DNA of 64,000 nt from Symbiodinium natans (Eukaryota > Sar > Dinophyceae > Suessiales > Symbiodiniaceae). Location: assembly GCA_905221605.1 (NCBI GenBank), contig CAJNDS010000102.1:372001-436000 (forward strand), written 5' to 3'. The notes below the pieces were generated by a model that worked only from the letters and a program-made list of their open reading frames with translations, made no database searches and was not told the origin of the DNA. Below, in pieces: positions 38,447 to 49,224 of the stretch (position 1 is its first letter; every line of letters begins with the position of its first letter). Made by a program: the position numbers and the translations under genes.

Positions 38447-38690
38447 GTGCCCCGAGAAAGAGTGGGGCTTGCATTTCGGAAAACGACCCTGCCGGAGATA
38501 TCTACACAACGGGAAGCAACCGAAGTCATCGGAGTCACAGTTGAATACAAATTGGGGGAGCTGCCTTCAGCAAGGACATGGCTCGACAGTCCCATGCAAG
38601 AGATCAACTCAGTGCTGGACAAAGGCGCTCCCCGACAGGAAGAACGAGCTGAGCGTTCGACGTTTGTCGCCCGTACAGTAGGGTTTAGGG
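38447..38690 (+). pseudogene. Possible copia RT N-terminal fragment
   Basis: An 81-residue plus-strand frame includes ARTWLDSPMQEINSVLDKGA, which resembles the W-x-x-A-M-x-x-E-I block that opens copia reverse transcriptases. It runs straight into a TTTAGGG array. Alternatively it is an exon of a host gene. Confidence 0.3.
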
Positions 38691-38753
38691 TTTAGGGTTT
38701 AGGGTTTAGGGTTTAGGGTTTAGGGTTTGGGGTTTAGGGTTTGGGGTTTAGGG
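38679..38753 (+). repeat. Telomere-like array (TTTAGGG)n with TTTGGGG variants
   Basis: About ten units, the later ones alternating TTTAGGG and TTTGGGG. Confidence 0.95.
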
Positions 38754-39477
38754 AGGCGTCCTCCATGCATAACCTTTCACTGTAACCTTGCCGACAGGTG
38801 GCGGTGGCTTGAACATGTTGCCTCGGCTACATCAAGACCCATACACAGCATCCAGGGAAGCCAAACCCTAGTGGAGCCGTAGGACTCATGAAGTCAGGCA
38901 CGCAACGCTCGAGCATTTCATTTGCTGGGCAGGGAGCCTACGGATGAAACTCAAGCACTTGCACCTAAACCCTAAACCCTAAACCCTTTTTGTTTACCCT
39001 TTTGCAACGAGCTTGGCTATGCTAAACCCTAAACCCTAAATCAGGTTTTGTTGAGTGGCCCAAGCTCTTCTCCCCTTGACCTCAGCTGGGGCAAGGTCGT
39101 GTGACGCTTGGCTGACAGCTATGGCCGCGCCGGTGCTGGGTTAGACACGCATCCCATCCGATGTCTCAAAACCCCACGCTATGCCCTGAGCCGGACATGA
39201 ATTTAGGGTTTAGGGTTCAGGGTTCAGGGTTTAGGGTTTAGGTAGTTTTCAACAGCGTGCGCTGTCCAGGAATCCAGAACTCCGAACTCCCCAGGTCTAA
39301 TTGCTGCACCAACAGCTGCTCCCCTCTGGCCCTTTTACGTACACAACAAAAATCGGGTGCAGAGGCCCTCAGAATAAACCCTAAACCCTAACCTTTTCTT
39401 TCTTGAGCCCGCCTAAACCCTAAACCCTAAATCCTAAATCAAGTCCCTCAGAAAGCCTGAACTCAAACGTCCCAGTC

Positions 39478-39537
39478 CTAGTGGCGGAGCATGGAGGAGA
39501 TGTTGTTCATGGCATACTGGGCCGTTCTTGCCATCTC
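39478..39537 (-). CDS. C-terminal exon, unrecognised helical protein
   Basis: After the acceptor ATCTCCAAG before G, the minus strand encodes EMARTAQYAMNNISSMLRH and a stop (60 nt, phase 0). CCCTAAA units lie to the left and TTTAGGG units to the right. It may be the last exon of a gene that also uses 42030, 41477, 40530 and 39990. Confidence 0.45.
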   Translation of the reverse strand, partial: EMARTAQYAMNNISSMLRH

Positions 39538-39913
39538 CTTGGAGATCCAAGGGTTTAGGGTTTAGGATTTAGGGTTTAGGGTGCTTCATGTAGGTACAGG
39601 GCGTCGTTTTTTCACAAGCTCCGGCTTCCTGCTGCTCTAAAGGCTAGGCGACTCAAGTACAAAATCCTCAGAAGCAAGTCGGAAAGTTGTGAACCAACAT
39701 GTATGTGGCAATAGGGTTTAGGGTTTAGGGTTTGGGGTTTGGGGTTTAGGGTTTAGGGTTAGGGTTTTGGGTTTTGGGTTCAGGTCGGGGCTCAGGCTAA
39801 TTCCGGAGATTAAGCCCTCAATGCTGCAAGCAATTTCAGAGAAGGCACTTCCGAATTGGGCGGCTTGCCTCCGAAAGCACAGCACCTTTGCCTATCCGCC
39901 TTGCTAGTCAAGC

Positions 39914-39961
39914 ACCCTAAACCCTAAACCCTAAACCCTAAACCCTAAACCCTAAACCCTT
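39914..39961 (-). repeat. Telomere-like array (CCCTAAA)n
   Basis: Seven perfect units. Confidence 0.96.
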
Positions 39962-39989
39962 AACAAACTGCAGCTGCTGGGAATCTTAC

Positions 39990-40113
39990 CTTCCTTCACA
40001 TACTTTCCTTGACACCGGACTCGCAGGCTCGTAATCCTGCTCCATAAATCTCCTCCTCGGTGTACCTCCCGTCTGGCCTGCTAGTGGTTGCTTCTGGCTC
40101 TCCAGGGCGCTAC
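39990..40113 (-). CDS. Internal exon, unrecognised
   Basis: 124 nt between the acceptor GACCTCAG before G and the donor GAAG before GTAAGATT. It encodes SALESQKQPLAGQTGG, TPRRRFMEQDYEPASPV, then SRKVCEG. It is flanked on the left by CCCTAAA (39914-39961) and on the right by TTTAGGG (40134-40184), both inside the neighbouring introns. Confidence 0.45.
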
Positions 40114-40133
40114 CTGAGGTCAGCTTGTCTCAA

Positions 40134-40184
40134 GGTTTAGGGTTTAGGGTTTAGGGTTTAGGGTTTAGGGTTTAGGGTTTAGGG
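40134..40184 (+). repeat. Telomere-like array (TTTAGGG)n
   Basis: Seven perfect units. Confidence 0.96.
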
Positions 40185-40529
40185 ACCAGTAAGGGACTTA
40201 GCCCGCCCTGAAGCCCTGCCCCTGCTCTTGCAGGTAGGGAAGCCAGTTGCCCAAGTTGCAAAAGCCGGGGTGAGATTCGGCAGACGGTGGTCGAACCCGG
40301 ATGCACCGCGGCATTCTCCGTCGGTAGTGTCTGCACTCCATAAAATTGAACTTCATGTTTCGATATTTTCCATATACTTATAAACTTTGTTCTAATATAT
40401 AAATATATATATTATACATATATAGATATATGTATGTACATACGTAGAAACTTCATTGTCATAGAAATAAGTAGATACTTAAACAAATCTAAATATATGT
40501 AATATGCTGCAACGATCCCCTCGACAATC

Positions 40530-40596
40530 ACTCGGTGCCATGGCGCCCACGGCCGCCAGGGCGCTGCTGACGTTGCCAGCAACGTCCATCTCTCCT
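40530..40596 (-). CDS. Candidate exon, unrecognised
   Basis: After GCTGCAG the minus strand encodes EMDVAGNVSSALAAVGAMA. It is helical and Ala-rich. A family G element lies to the right and a TA-rich stretch (40396-40440) to the left. Confidence 0.35.
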
Positions 40597-40609
40597 GCAG
40601 CACAGTTTA

Positions 40610-40733
40610 CCATAGGGCCTTTAGGGCATACTAGAGGGGTCGGAATTACTAACAGTATTCCCTATGGCCCCTTTGTAATGATATTACAACGAACCCCCAA
40701 AACCCTATTTTAGTCATTAGGCCCCTACAGCAG
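40610..40733. mobile_element. MITE-like element, family G
   Basis: Contains TATTCCCTATGGCCCC and CCAAAACCCTATTTTAGTCA, which align in reverse with 25418-25500 (GGCCTAAATGATTAAAATAG, GGGCCATAAGGGAACA). Confidence 0.55.
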
Positions 40734-40828
40734 GCGCTGGTGCAATAAGGGTGCCGAGTTTGAGCTTCTGGGCTCTCCACCCCCAGACCTCCCTCCATGC
40801 TAGGTGTTGCCCTTGAAGTGGAAGTCTG

Positions 40829-40919
40829 CCGGGACCCTCTTTAAGACTCTTTACCTACAGTTGAGTAGTAGCTACCCTGAATTAGTAGGTATCACGCACA
40901 AAACTGCAGGTATCCCAGG
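40829..40919. mobile_element. MITE-like element, family A
   Basis: CCGGGACCCTCTTTAAG faces CTGCAGGTATCCCAGG; the core is GAATTAGTAGGTATCACG. To the right the minus strand encodes NNLDTMLLYSSKLHT, so it may be another introner. Confidence 0.75.
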
Positions 40920-41476
40920 TGTGGAGCTTGGAGGAGTAAAGCAACATTGTGTCGAGGTTGTTTCACTTCAGGGTGCCCTTTAAAGGCAAGGTCCCCAGGT
41001 GGCTCAGGAAAGGAAACATGCACCGCGCTGACCTCCTTGTCCTACTCAAGACCAAAGGGTGTAGGGATGGAGATACAATATGTCTACGAAACAGTTGGGA
41101 ATTCCCTTCAAAAGGAGGCATTCACTCCCTCAAGACCCGGTGACAATCAGAATTCCGAAGTTCTACACTCGAAACATCCAAGCATCATTTAAATGGGGTC
41201 CTTATGGACCCTAAGTAGAGCCCTGCCAACCCAAATTATCGACCCAGCGTTCGGAGGTGAGCATCGTCCCCACTTGTCCTTTAAGAGCCGAGGCTACGCG
41301 CCTTCACAACGAAGGTGTGCGAGGAAACCAACACCACGGATGGCTCGCCAAATGTCAAAAGTGTTGAGGTTTTCAGTTTGGGGGTCCCAAAAACAAGATT
41401 CTGTCGCTCTTTTACCCTAAACCCTGAACCCTAAACCCTAAACCCTATTCTCTCTTTCGCTCGCCTTACGCCGTAG

Positions 41477-41530
41477 GCCTTGGCTCAACATCTTGGAGAA
41501 GTTGCTCACAGCCGCTGCAAGGTTCCCGGC
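41477..41530 (-). CDS. Candidate exon, unrecognised
   Basis: The minus strand encodes NLAAAVSNFSKMLSQGLRR before the donor GTAAGGCG. CCCTAAA units lie to the left (41414-41445) and TTTAGGG units to the right (41563-41585). Confidence 0.4.
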
Positions 41531-41739
41531 CGCTGCCTTTCGCACCCCGGCCCCGCAACCCCAGGGTTTAGGGTTTAGGGTTTAGGGCTTCGCTGGCTGT
41601 TGCCGATAGAAGGTTTTCTTCCCTAAGCCCTACTGGCAGCTTACCCTAAACCCTCGACTACTACGACGACGACTGCGACACAACTGCTAGCACTAGGGGC
41701 GCTGACAATTTCGCATGCAAGGACAAGGCGCCGAAACAT

Positions 41740-41835
41740 GACGAAACGGTGGGGGGGGGGGGGGAAGAAGCTCTGAAGTCCTAAGCCCCAACAACCTCCC
41801 AAGCCCTCTCTCCCCAACCCCCCCCCCCCCCTCGC
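41740..41835. repeat. G run and C run close together
   Basis: A G homopolymer at about 41750-41763 and a C-rich run at 41818-41831 can pair with each other. Confidence 0.6.
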
Positions 41836-42029
41836 CACGTGAAAAAAAGAGGCTCGACTCGGATCTTGAAATGCCCTGAACGCGTAGCTTCCCCCTCTGC
41901 CCCCAACTCAAACACCCGAAGCATGCCTTTTGAACCCCTAAACCCTGTGAAGACCCCTGGGCTTGAGGACTAGAAGCCCTAAACCCTAAACCCTAAACCC
42001 TAAACCTAAACCCTAAACCCTGTAAACAC

Positions 42030-42062
42030 CTTGGCATTCTTGTTGACCATCTGCTGCGCCTC
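42030..42062 (-). CDS. 33-nt microexon between telomere-like repeats
   Basis: The acceptor CACCTAAAG before G and donor CCAAG before GTGTTT delimit 33 nt encoding EAQQMVNKNAK in phase 0. CCCTAAA units (41976-42020) end 10 bp to the left; TTTAGGG units begin 30 bp to the right. Confidence 0.4.
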
Positions 42063-42446
42063 CTTTAGGTGACTCGGAGGGGGTTTTGGGTGCGGTTTAG
42101 GGTTTAGGGTTTAGGGCTTAGGGCACAACAAGCCAAAGCGAAGGAATGAACTTAGGGTTTCTAGAGAGTAAGGTTTAGGGTTTAGGGTTTAGGGTTCAGG
42201 GTTCAGGGTTCAGGGTTCAGGGGTGGGTGGTGGGGGGGGGGGGGGTTCTCCGGCGTTTCTTGGGGCGTTTGGATGTTGGTTTGCTTTCCGGAGGCATCCC
42301 AACCGGAGCTTGTCTTCCTAAACCCGAGTGCGAGGGAGCAGAGGGCAGCGCTCAGAACCATCAACCGGCCATCACGCTCCCCCTGACTCCTGCCTGGCCT
42401 CTGGCGCGGGCGCTAAACACCCAGCGGTTACCCTCAATATCCGTCA

Positions 42447-42680
42447 ACCCACAAAGTCCCACTTCTGGTAGGCCTCAAGAGGTGGTGGTAGGAACTTATG
42501 TAAGAGAGAAGGGATGTTTGCACCCTCAATGAGGCTGTGGTGCTGTGTGGTGGGAGGGCAATGATAGCACACACGAACCCAAGACCAACAGAAATCGGTG
42601 TCCTGCTTGACGCTGTCGGTTGGATGGTCCAGCCCCAGCGCTTTGTCCAAGGCCTGCGAGCCCATGAGCAAACAAAACAT
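42447..42680 (-). CDS. Candidate exon, unrecognised
   Basis: A minus-strand frame beginning MFCLLMGSQALDKALGLDHP then TDSVKQDTDFCWSWVRV has protein-like composition. Telomere-like units follow immediately to the right. Borders not fixed. Confidence 0.3.
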
Positions 42681-42778
42681 GAAGATGGTTTAGGGTTTAG
42701 TTTTAGGGCTTAGGGTTTAGGGTTTAGGGCTTAGGGTTTGGGTTTCGGGCTTCTGCAAGCCTTGGGTTTAGGTGGGTT

Positions 42779-43052
42779 TTGTGTGCCGCCACTCCGCATT
42801 GCAGGACGAACCGCCTTATACGTTTTCAAAGGAGAGGCAGCAGAGCCGTCAGAGAACATTCACGTGTCTGTTGAACTGATTGAGGTGTCAGGCGTTCGGA
42901 ACGTACATGTCTTTTTCTTACCCGTCGCGTCACTTAAGCCCATGTTCACTGCTCACCGTCGCAGTGTAAGGCGTTGGTTTCGCTGGGCCAAGCAGTTCGC
43001 ACTTACAGGTCCGACTTCAACTGCTAGACGAGGGTCTTTTGCTGCAAGCTAG
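42779..43052 (+). CDS. Candidate plus-strand exon, unrecognised
   Basis: The stop-free frame reads AGRTALYVFKGEAAEPSENI, then HVSVELIEVSGVRNVHVFF and a basic segment RRSVRRWFRWAKQF. It starts next to a telomere-like block (42690-42775), which contributes the first codons of the longer open frame. No family recognised. Confidence 0.35.
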
Positions 43053-43453
43053 ACTTGGAGGCGAAGGAAGGAAGGTTTGCTTTACAGTCGTTGATATGAA
43101 ACGGTGTATTTGCCAGTGTTCATGCTGCTATATTCGTTGGTGCAAGAAATGGCGGACCATTGAGGAATGGAGTAGGAAGCGATGAATCCACGAAGCTCCG
43201 TCTGTCAGGTATGCAACCCAAGGTCCCCCAATACTCCCTACTACTCCCTCAGGCTCCCTAAGCTTCCCTAGGAAACTAACTACCCCCCAATGACCCCCCC
43301 CTCCCCTTAAGAACCTTCGAATCGGAGTTCCGGCGACACTTTACAAACTCCACGTGCCGCAAAAACCTTGTCGTCAAGCCTAGACAAGCTCCCTAACAAC
43401 GACCAGAGCAAAGTACATACTCGTACCTGCGACCCCCAAGCCCCCTACTCCCT

Positions 43454-43573
43454 CCAAACCCTAAACCCTAAACCCTGAACCCTAAACCCTGAACCCTAAA
43501 CCCTAAACCCTAAACCCTAAACCCTAAGCCCTAAACCCAAACCCGAAACCCGAAACCCTAAACCCTAAACCCT
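43454..43573 (-). repeat. Telomere-like array (CCCTAAA)n with variants
   Basis: About 16 units of CCCTAAA mixed with CCCTGAA and CCCGAAA. Confidence 0.93.
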
Positions 43574-43683
43574 GCCTTGATCATGTCGGGCTCCGACTTC
43601 TGGAGCGTGCTCGCAACGCCTGCTGGAGCGCGAAGGGAAGTCGAGAGGCTCCACTCTGCAGCTGTGTGTATAGTGGGGGGGGG

Positions 43684-43772
43684 GGTTTGGGGTTTGGGGT
43701 TTGGGGTTTGGGGTTTGAGGTTTGGGGTTTGGGGTTTGGGGTTTGGGGTTTGGGGTTTGGGGTTTGGGGTTT
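43684..43772 (+). repeat. Array of the variant unit TTTGGGG
   Basis: About 12 tandem TTTGGGG units, returning to TTTAGGG at the right edge: a homogenised one-base variant of the telomere unit. Confidence 0.95.
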
Positions 43773-43977
43773 AGGGCTTAGGGTTTAGGGTAACTGTGTA
43801 TGGAGTGGGGGAGTTTCCCCCATTTGGGGTAACTTTTTGCGGGGTTCCTTGGTGAGTTTGAATGGTGTGTCAGGAGGTCCTCTAGTCGGGGAGCATGCCC
43901 CAACTCTCATGAGACTCGCGAGGGGGCGGGCCTCACAGCCCAAGAGCCCGAACCAAGTGGCCCTCGATGCAAGGTTT

Positions 43978-44050
43978 AGGGTTTAGGGTTTAGGGTTTAG
44001 GGTTTAGGGTTTATGGTTTCAGGGTTCAGGGTTTAGGGTTTAGGGGGACC
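43978..44050 (+). repeat. Telomere-like array (TTTAGGG)n
   Basis: About nine units, two with point changes. Confidence 0.93.
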
Positions 44051-44169
44051 CTGAAGTCAACTCCCCGAAGTCCAAAACATCCCCAAACAGGCTGGGGGAA
44101 CCTTCCTGAAGGCCTGGTTGGCTCACGCGTGCAGCTTCTCATTCGATTGCTGTGCAGGAACGAACCCTA

Positions 44170-44265
44170 AACCCTACACACATACACCCTATACACCCTA
44201 CACACCCTATAAACTCTATAAACCCTATAAACCCCATAAACCCTATAAACCCTATAAACCCTATA
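44170..44265 (-). repeat. CCCTATAAA / CCCTACACA 9-mer array
   Basis: CCCTATAAA units with CCCTACACA variants, followed by a C run (44290-44303) and a G run (44357-44381). Confidence 0.88.
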
Positions 44266-44784
44266 TGCGCCCGCGTTCCGCGTAATCGACCCCCCCCCCC
44301 CCCATGGCAACCCCCCAAACCCTGCCTGTTAACCCTAAAAACACCACGGACCACGCGGGGGGGGGGGGGGGGGGGGGGGGGCGGGGGCAGAGAAGCCTCA
44401 GCCTAAACCCCAAACCCTGGACCCTAAGCCCTAAAACTTAACCCACCAATGAACGACGGGAGGGAGAAGGGCAAACCCTCTAACTTTGCCGCTTTAACCC
44501 TGAACCCTCAACCGTAAACCCAGCACGAACCACAGACGGGAGAGGGGAAACCGTAAACCTATCATTACCCCAAACCTTGAACCCTAATCAAACTCTAAAA
44601 CCACATTAAACCAATGGACCAGAGTGAAAATCCTGAACCCTACAGCCTAACCCTAAACCCCTAAACTAACCCTCAACCCATGAACCACAGGGGCAACCCA
44701 AAACCCACCATGAACCACAGGGGGGGGGGGGAGGATACCATGGGGGGGGGGGGGGGGGGGGTGCGCCTATGCTGCAACCCTATC

Positions 44785-44935
44785 AACCCTATAAACCCCA
44801 TAAACCCCATAAACCCTATAAACCCTATAAACCCCAAGAACCCCATAAACCCTACAAACCCTCTAAACCCTATAAACCCTATAAACCCCAAAAACCCTAT
44901 AAACCCCATAACCCCATAAACCCCATAAACCCTAT
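44785..44935 (-). repeat. CCCTATAAA / CCCCATAAA 9-mer array
   Basis: About 16 nine-base units, alternating CCCTATAAA and CCCCATAAA. The plus frame encodes only NPINPI repeats. Confidence 0.92.
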
Positions 44936-45145
44936 GTAAACCCTAAAATCACCCTTCCGGAGGTCATCCCCGGGCTGCAGAACACACTCAAACGCACCCT
45001 TCCCGAACCCTGCGTCGACCTTTGCCCAACTGCGCGGTGCCCCGGCTGAGGAGCCTCAGCTGCGTATGCCAGTCCGCATGATTCTTGGGGTTTAGGGTTT
45101 AGGGTTTGGGGTTTGGGGTTTAGGGTTTAGGGTTTAGGGGCGTGT

Positions 45146-45170
45146 GTGTGTGTGTGTGTGTGTGTGTGTC
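45146..45170. repeat. GT microsatellite
   Basis: An uninterrupted run of about 12 GT units next to a TTTAGGG/TTTGGGG block. Confidence 0.95.
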
Positions 45171-45373
45171 TTGATATCTCCCGAGATCGGCACGTGAGGT
45201 GGAAGCTGCTACGAGAATATCGAGGAGCATTGTTTGCAACAATGGCCCAACTAACAGGTTAGCATTCTGGGGCTCGCAAATGGTGCCGTTTGTTGAGAGG
45301 GCCCGGGGGTGGTACCCCTGTTCCCAACATACCCATTACAGCTGCCGAAAACTCTGCGATCCAAACATAGGGG

Positions 45374-45470
45374 GGGCTTACGGAATTACGGGTACCTTAT
45401 GGGGGTCCTTATAAGAAAATCTTGCTATTTGGGGAGTCCATTTTGGGGGTCCCCTGTTTTCGTAAACCCC
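45374..45470. mobile_element. MITE-like element, family H
   Basis: GGGGGCTTACGGAATTACGG faces CTGTTTTCGTAAACCCCC, with inner TTATGGGGGTCC / GGACT-type pairing. Family members are at 19018-19095 and 29391-29470. Confidence 0.7.
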
Positions 45471-46080
45471 CCCAAATACCCACACCCGCGTCCACCGCTT
45501 AGTGTGGCTCTGGCACCCGCCACTGATGCCGATCTGCGCACTCGCCGCCTCCATACCACCGCCAAGGTCCTTAGACAGCCCAGGGCCGCGAGCGCGGGAT
45601 TTAGGAGCCCCATTCCCTCCGCCTGTGAAGGAAGCTATTACCTTGCTCTAGAGCTGAAACCCCCACCCCCCCCCCCCCGCCCCACCCTTAAGCATCCGAT
45701 ACATCCCAAAATCCGAACTCTAGGCCCTGCGGTGACAGCCTGCACGCTCTTTGCTTTGCGGATCTTTGCGGCCATCTCGTGCGTGTGCGTGAGAAACTGT
45801 GGCCACGTCCGTGCCACTTCCCGAGGCTACGGAATTCCACGCAGGACTGCGCAGCGCATTTTTTCACTAGGCCAAAGACAAGATGTGAAATATGCTAAGG
45901 CAAACTTCGGGAACTCCATTAACAGCCCATGGTCACTTCCACGATGTCCAAATGACTGCTTACAACATCTTCACAAACAAAAACTGTATGTAAATGTAAA
46001 CTATACAAAACATCGCCTAATATCTGCCCACAATGCAAGGCATACCATACGTGCACGGCCGGGCAGTGTCGGCATGACCT

Positions 46081-46203
46081 ACAGTCCCCAAAGGGTCCTG
46101 AGTACCTGCATAGCAGAAAGTAGGGTTTCTAAAACAGGAATTACTGTTATGGTTTGGGTAAGTGTCCCCCCATATAGGTACTTAGGACCCTTTAGGCTAC
46201 AGT
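46081..46203. mobile_element. MITE-like element, family J
   Basis: ACAGTCCCCAAAGGGTCCTG faces AGGACCCTTTAGGCTACAGT, a long inverted pair; only one copy noticed. An exon-like segment follows at 46209. Confidence 0.7.
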
Positions 46204-46208
46204 CGCAG

Positions 46209-46249
46209 GTCCGGGCATTGCAACGTGTGCGGGCTCAGTTCTCATCGCT
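46209..46249 (+). CDS. Candidate short plus-strand exon
   Basis: After the acceptor CAGTCGCAG before G, the plus strand encodes VRALQRVRAQFSSL and ends at the consensus donor GTGAGTCC. Its 5' intron would contain the family J element. Confidence 0.35.
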
Positions 46250-46340
46250 GGGTGAGTCCATGCACAGGTCGGGTGAAGGCGAATCGTTTCCTCTGCTGTG
46301 CAAGACTTCCCTGCCCTAAACCCTAAACCCTAAACCCTAA

Positions 46341-46542
46341 ACCCGTCTTTACCTGTCATACCTACTAGTTAAGGGTAGTTACTACTCTACCAAATTCAGG
46401 GTAATTTACTACTCGACTTATTACGGGCAATTCCTACTACTCTACTGATTCAAGGTAATTCCTACTCTACTATTTAAGGGCAATTACTACTCTCCTAATT
46501 AAGGGTAATTACTACTAAACTGTAGGTGAAAGGGGTCCCCGG
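46341..46542. mobile_element. Family A MITE with expanded internal repeats
   Basis: Family A ends (GTCTTTACC and GTAGGTGAAAGGGGTCCCCGG) enclose about six copies of a CTACT(N)TTAAGGGTAATTACTA-type unit, doubling the usual length. Confidence 0.6.
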
Positions 46543-46925
46543 TGGCTTCCCTCAAGGCTACGACTGCCCAGGGCGACTGGTGTGACTGGTGTGAATTCAT
46601 GGGGCTTTGGGCAGATAAGGGTTTAGGGTTTAGGGTTTAGGGTTTAGGGCCCCATACAACCTGCCCTCAGTGTCAGTCCAGGCTTCTGCTTCTTGTAGCA
46701 AGGCTTGGCAGAAGAAAGCACTGGCAAACCCCCTACCCTAAACCCCCTAAACCCTATACCCCAAACCCTAAACCCTAAACCCCAAACCCTAAACCCTAAT
46801 GTCCCGAAAGAACTCAATCTTCGGGCTGCTGTGCGTGCCGCGCATCCCCCAGTCGGGAAGAGCTCGAGCTTCTCGTCCCTAACCACCTCCACTATCACTG
46901 AACATATTTCATAGCACTTATACTT

Positions 46926-47017
46926 ACCTGTAGCCCCAATTCTCTACAGCTTCGTAGTAATTACCCCTTGATTCATAAGGATGGCCCATAAACTGCAGGT
47001 AATTGGGGTTACAGGTA
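46926..47017. mobile_element. Family A-related MITE, variant ends
   Basis: ACCTGTAGCCCCAATT faces AATTGGGGTTACAGGT. The core is family A-like (TTCGTAGTAATTACC, CATAAACTGCAGG). Confidence 0.7.
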
Positions 47018-47121
47018 TGAGCTATAGCAGTGGTGAAGACATGGTTTGCAGACTACGTAAGAATACTGAGCAGCTTTACAAGACTGAAAAAGAAACCACT
47101 GAATTCTCCAAAGATCTTTCC

Positions 47122-47213
47122 GCAACCCCGATTACCTACAGTTTGATGGGTTGTACCTGTTACTTCAAGGGATAACTATGACTAAGTTAGTGTAGGTAAT
47201 CGGGGTTACGGGT
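47122..47213. mobile_element. Family A-related MITE, variant ends
   Basis: CAACCCCGATTACCTACAG faces GTAGGTAATCGGGGTTACGG. It is the same variant as 46926, about 100 bp away. Confidence 0.7.
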
Positions 47214-47559
47214 TTCTGTTGCCTCTTTGAGGGGCGGCTGCTCCCCCTGGACGTCTTGTGGGTTGGAGCAACTGGCAGCTCTGCCCCTTTTGAACCCGGT
47301 ACCGAGCTCCCAGCCGATCTGCCCCTAAACCTTAAACTCTCAACCCTTTATCCATCTAAACTCTAAACCCTAAACCCTACACCCCACATCCTACCCACCC
47401 TCCTTCACCCCGCGGACAACCCTAGACTCAAATCCTGTGCCCCTTATATACCCACATACATACCTCAGAACCCTGTAGAGGAAGTCAGGGACCATACAAA
47501 AAGGGCGCATGGAACTACCCTCAGAACAACCCTAATTAAACCCTAACCCGTTGTGGCGG

Positions 47560-48475
47560 GGGCTTTGGAGCCACGACCCTAAACCCTATAAACCCTAAAC
47601 CCTAAACCCTAAACCCCAAACCCGAAACCCTAAACCCTAAACCCTTGTAGCCTCCATTTCCTGCGCGGCGTCGCAGGCAGGAGGCGGGGCTCCGCCGGAA
47701 GGTGACAGAGCTGGCTCGGGCTCGGGAAACGATGCCTTGCAACTCTGCGGTCAGTTAGGTTGTTTTGGCACCTGCCCAGCAGCCTCACACCTAGGGTTTA
47801 GGGTTTAGGGTTTAGGGTTTAGGGTTTAGGGTCTGCAGGGACTCGAAACATCTGAAGCCCTTGCGCTGTCGGAAAAAGACAGGATCTTCTTACCATGTGA
47901 GGCCACCGTGAAAGCAGGACGAAACCAACAAAACCCTAAACGCTAAACGCTAAACCCTACACCCTAAACCCTAAACCCTAACTCCTACAAACCCTGAACC
48001 CTACATCCTAAACCCTGTTTCAGCACGGCCTAAACCCTAAACTACAACAAGTTCACGAAAACACCAGCTCACCCACCCCCCAGAGGACCTCACCAGGCTG
48101 CATAGCTTAAGTTGTCAGGACACCTCCTCTAGCCCAGAAGTGATGTACCCAGACCTCCACTGGCCCTAAATGCTAACCCTAAACCCTAGCCCTAAACCCT
48201 AAACCCTAAACCCTAAACCCTAAACTGCAACACAGCTGGGCTCCGACCTTCAGCTCCCTTCGTTCTATCGGAAGTTTGAGGTTCGCACCCCTCTCACACC
48301 CACACGTCGCAGGTACACCTAGTTGCTGAGTTCATAAGCTCCAAAAAAGTGTACACTTTCAGTTTCATAGGGGGTTTATGGTATCGCAAAAAGTGTAAGG
48401 TGTACTCACTCAAATAACAACAAGTACCGCAAGCGGCTCACGAGAGGCCTGGCGAGCTTTTTGCGGCACTAGTAC
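47560..48475. other. Gene-poor stretch of telomere-like blocks
   Basis: CCCTAAA blocks (47577-47645, 47930-48060, 48170-48230) and a TTTAGGG block (47792-47833) with short unique spacers. No coding sequence recognised. Confidence 0.55.
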
Positions 48476-49090
48476 TTGGCGTCATGTCTGTTTTTCTTTG
48501 CCACCCGCCTAGCCAGCCCACTTAGAGGTTTGGGTTTGGGGTTTCGGCCTGAAATCGGCATCCGAGCTGAGACGGATTCAACCAAACCAGTACATCGTTT
48601 GCGGGCTCCGGCATTGTTACTTTCAGGTTCAAATTTGAGATTCTTCGTGGGATTCTGGAGCTCCAGGAATAGGCTCTCTGTATCGCTCTTCGGGTTAAGG
48701 GCACACGGCCTCGTGCAAATTGCTCTCCCTCTTTTTGCATCTGTTGCTCCCCCGACCACCATTGGCAGCATGAACCCGCTCTCTGTCTCCTGGCTTCGGA
48801 AGCACAGCAATTCTATTGACCATACGGAACACCAAGTGGACTTCCGGACTCTCTCTCTCTCTCTCTCTCTCCAACGGAACCCTGTTTTTACATCCTTGCC
48901 TTCAAGCAAACCCATAAAAGGAAAAACAAAAAAAAACCTCAAAACCCTCAGATGCCTGAGCTTCCACGGAGTTCTGCGGGGTCTGGAAGTCGGCGGCCGG
49001 TGCATTCAGCGGCGTGGAGAAGGCCTCCTCGCCCAGTTCGCTTCGAGGCGCCTGCCGGTTGGTCGTCTCTTCTTTCTACTCTTTGCTTAA
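48476..49090. other. Open but unconvincing frames on both strands
   Basis: A 204-codon plus-strand frame and a 178-codon minus-strand frame overlap here. Neither shows domains, and both include a CT/GA microsatellite (48850-48871). I make no gene call. Confidence 0.35.
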
Positions 49091-49192
49091 GAACCCCCTC
49101 TAAAAGACACAAAGCATATTCTTCCCTACTAGGGTAGAAAAGGAATTACTATGTTTTGTGTTTTTTTTCTGCGGTTCTTAAGCAAATGATAG
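49077..49192. mobile_element. MITE-like element, family F
   Basis: CTACTCTTTGCTTAAGAACC faces GGTTCTTAAGCAAATGATAG; the core is ATTCTTCCCTACTAGGG. Confidence 0.85.
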
Positions 49193-49224
49193 CTTGGGGT
49201 GCTGGGCTGGGCACGGGGTAGGTT

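Noticed and set aside
41466..41490. Spliced-leader-like CCGTAGGCCTTGGCTCAAC
   Set aside because: It needs a gap and lies inside a predicted minus-strand exon, so it is most likely coincidental.
43096..43182. Short Cys-rich plus-strand frame (MKRCICQCSCCYIRW)
   Set aside because: Only 29 codons, with no homology clue or upstream signal.
45309..46319. 336-codon plus-strand frame
   Set aside because: It runs through two MITE-like elements and repeats, and has no coherent domain. Only a short exon candidate near 46209 is kept.
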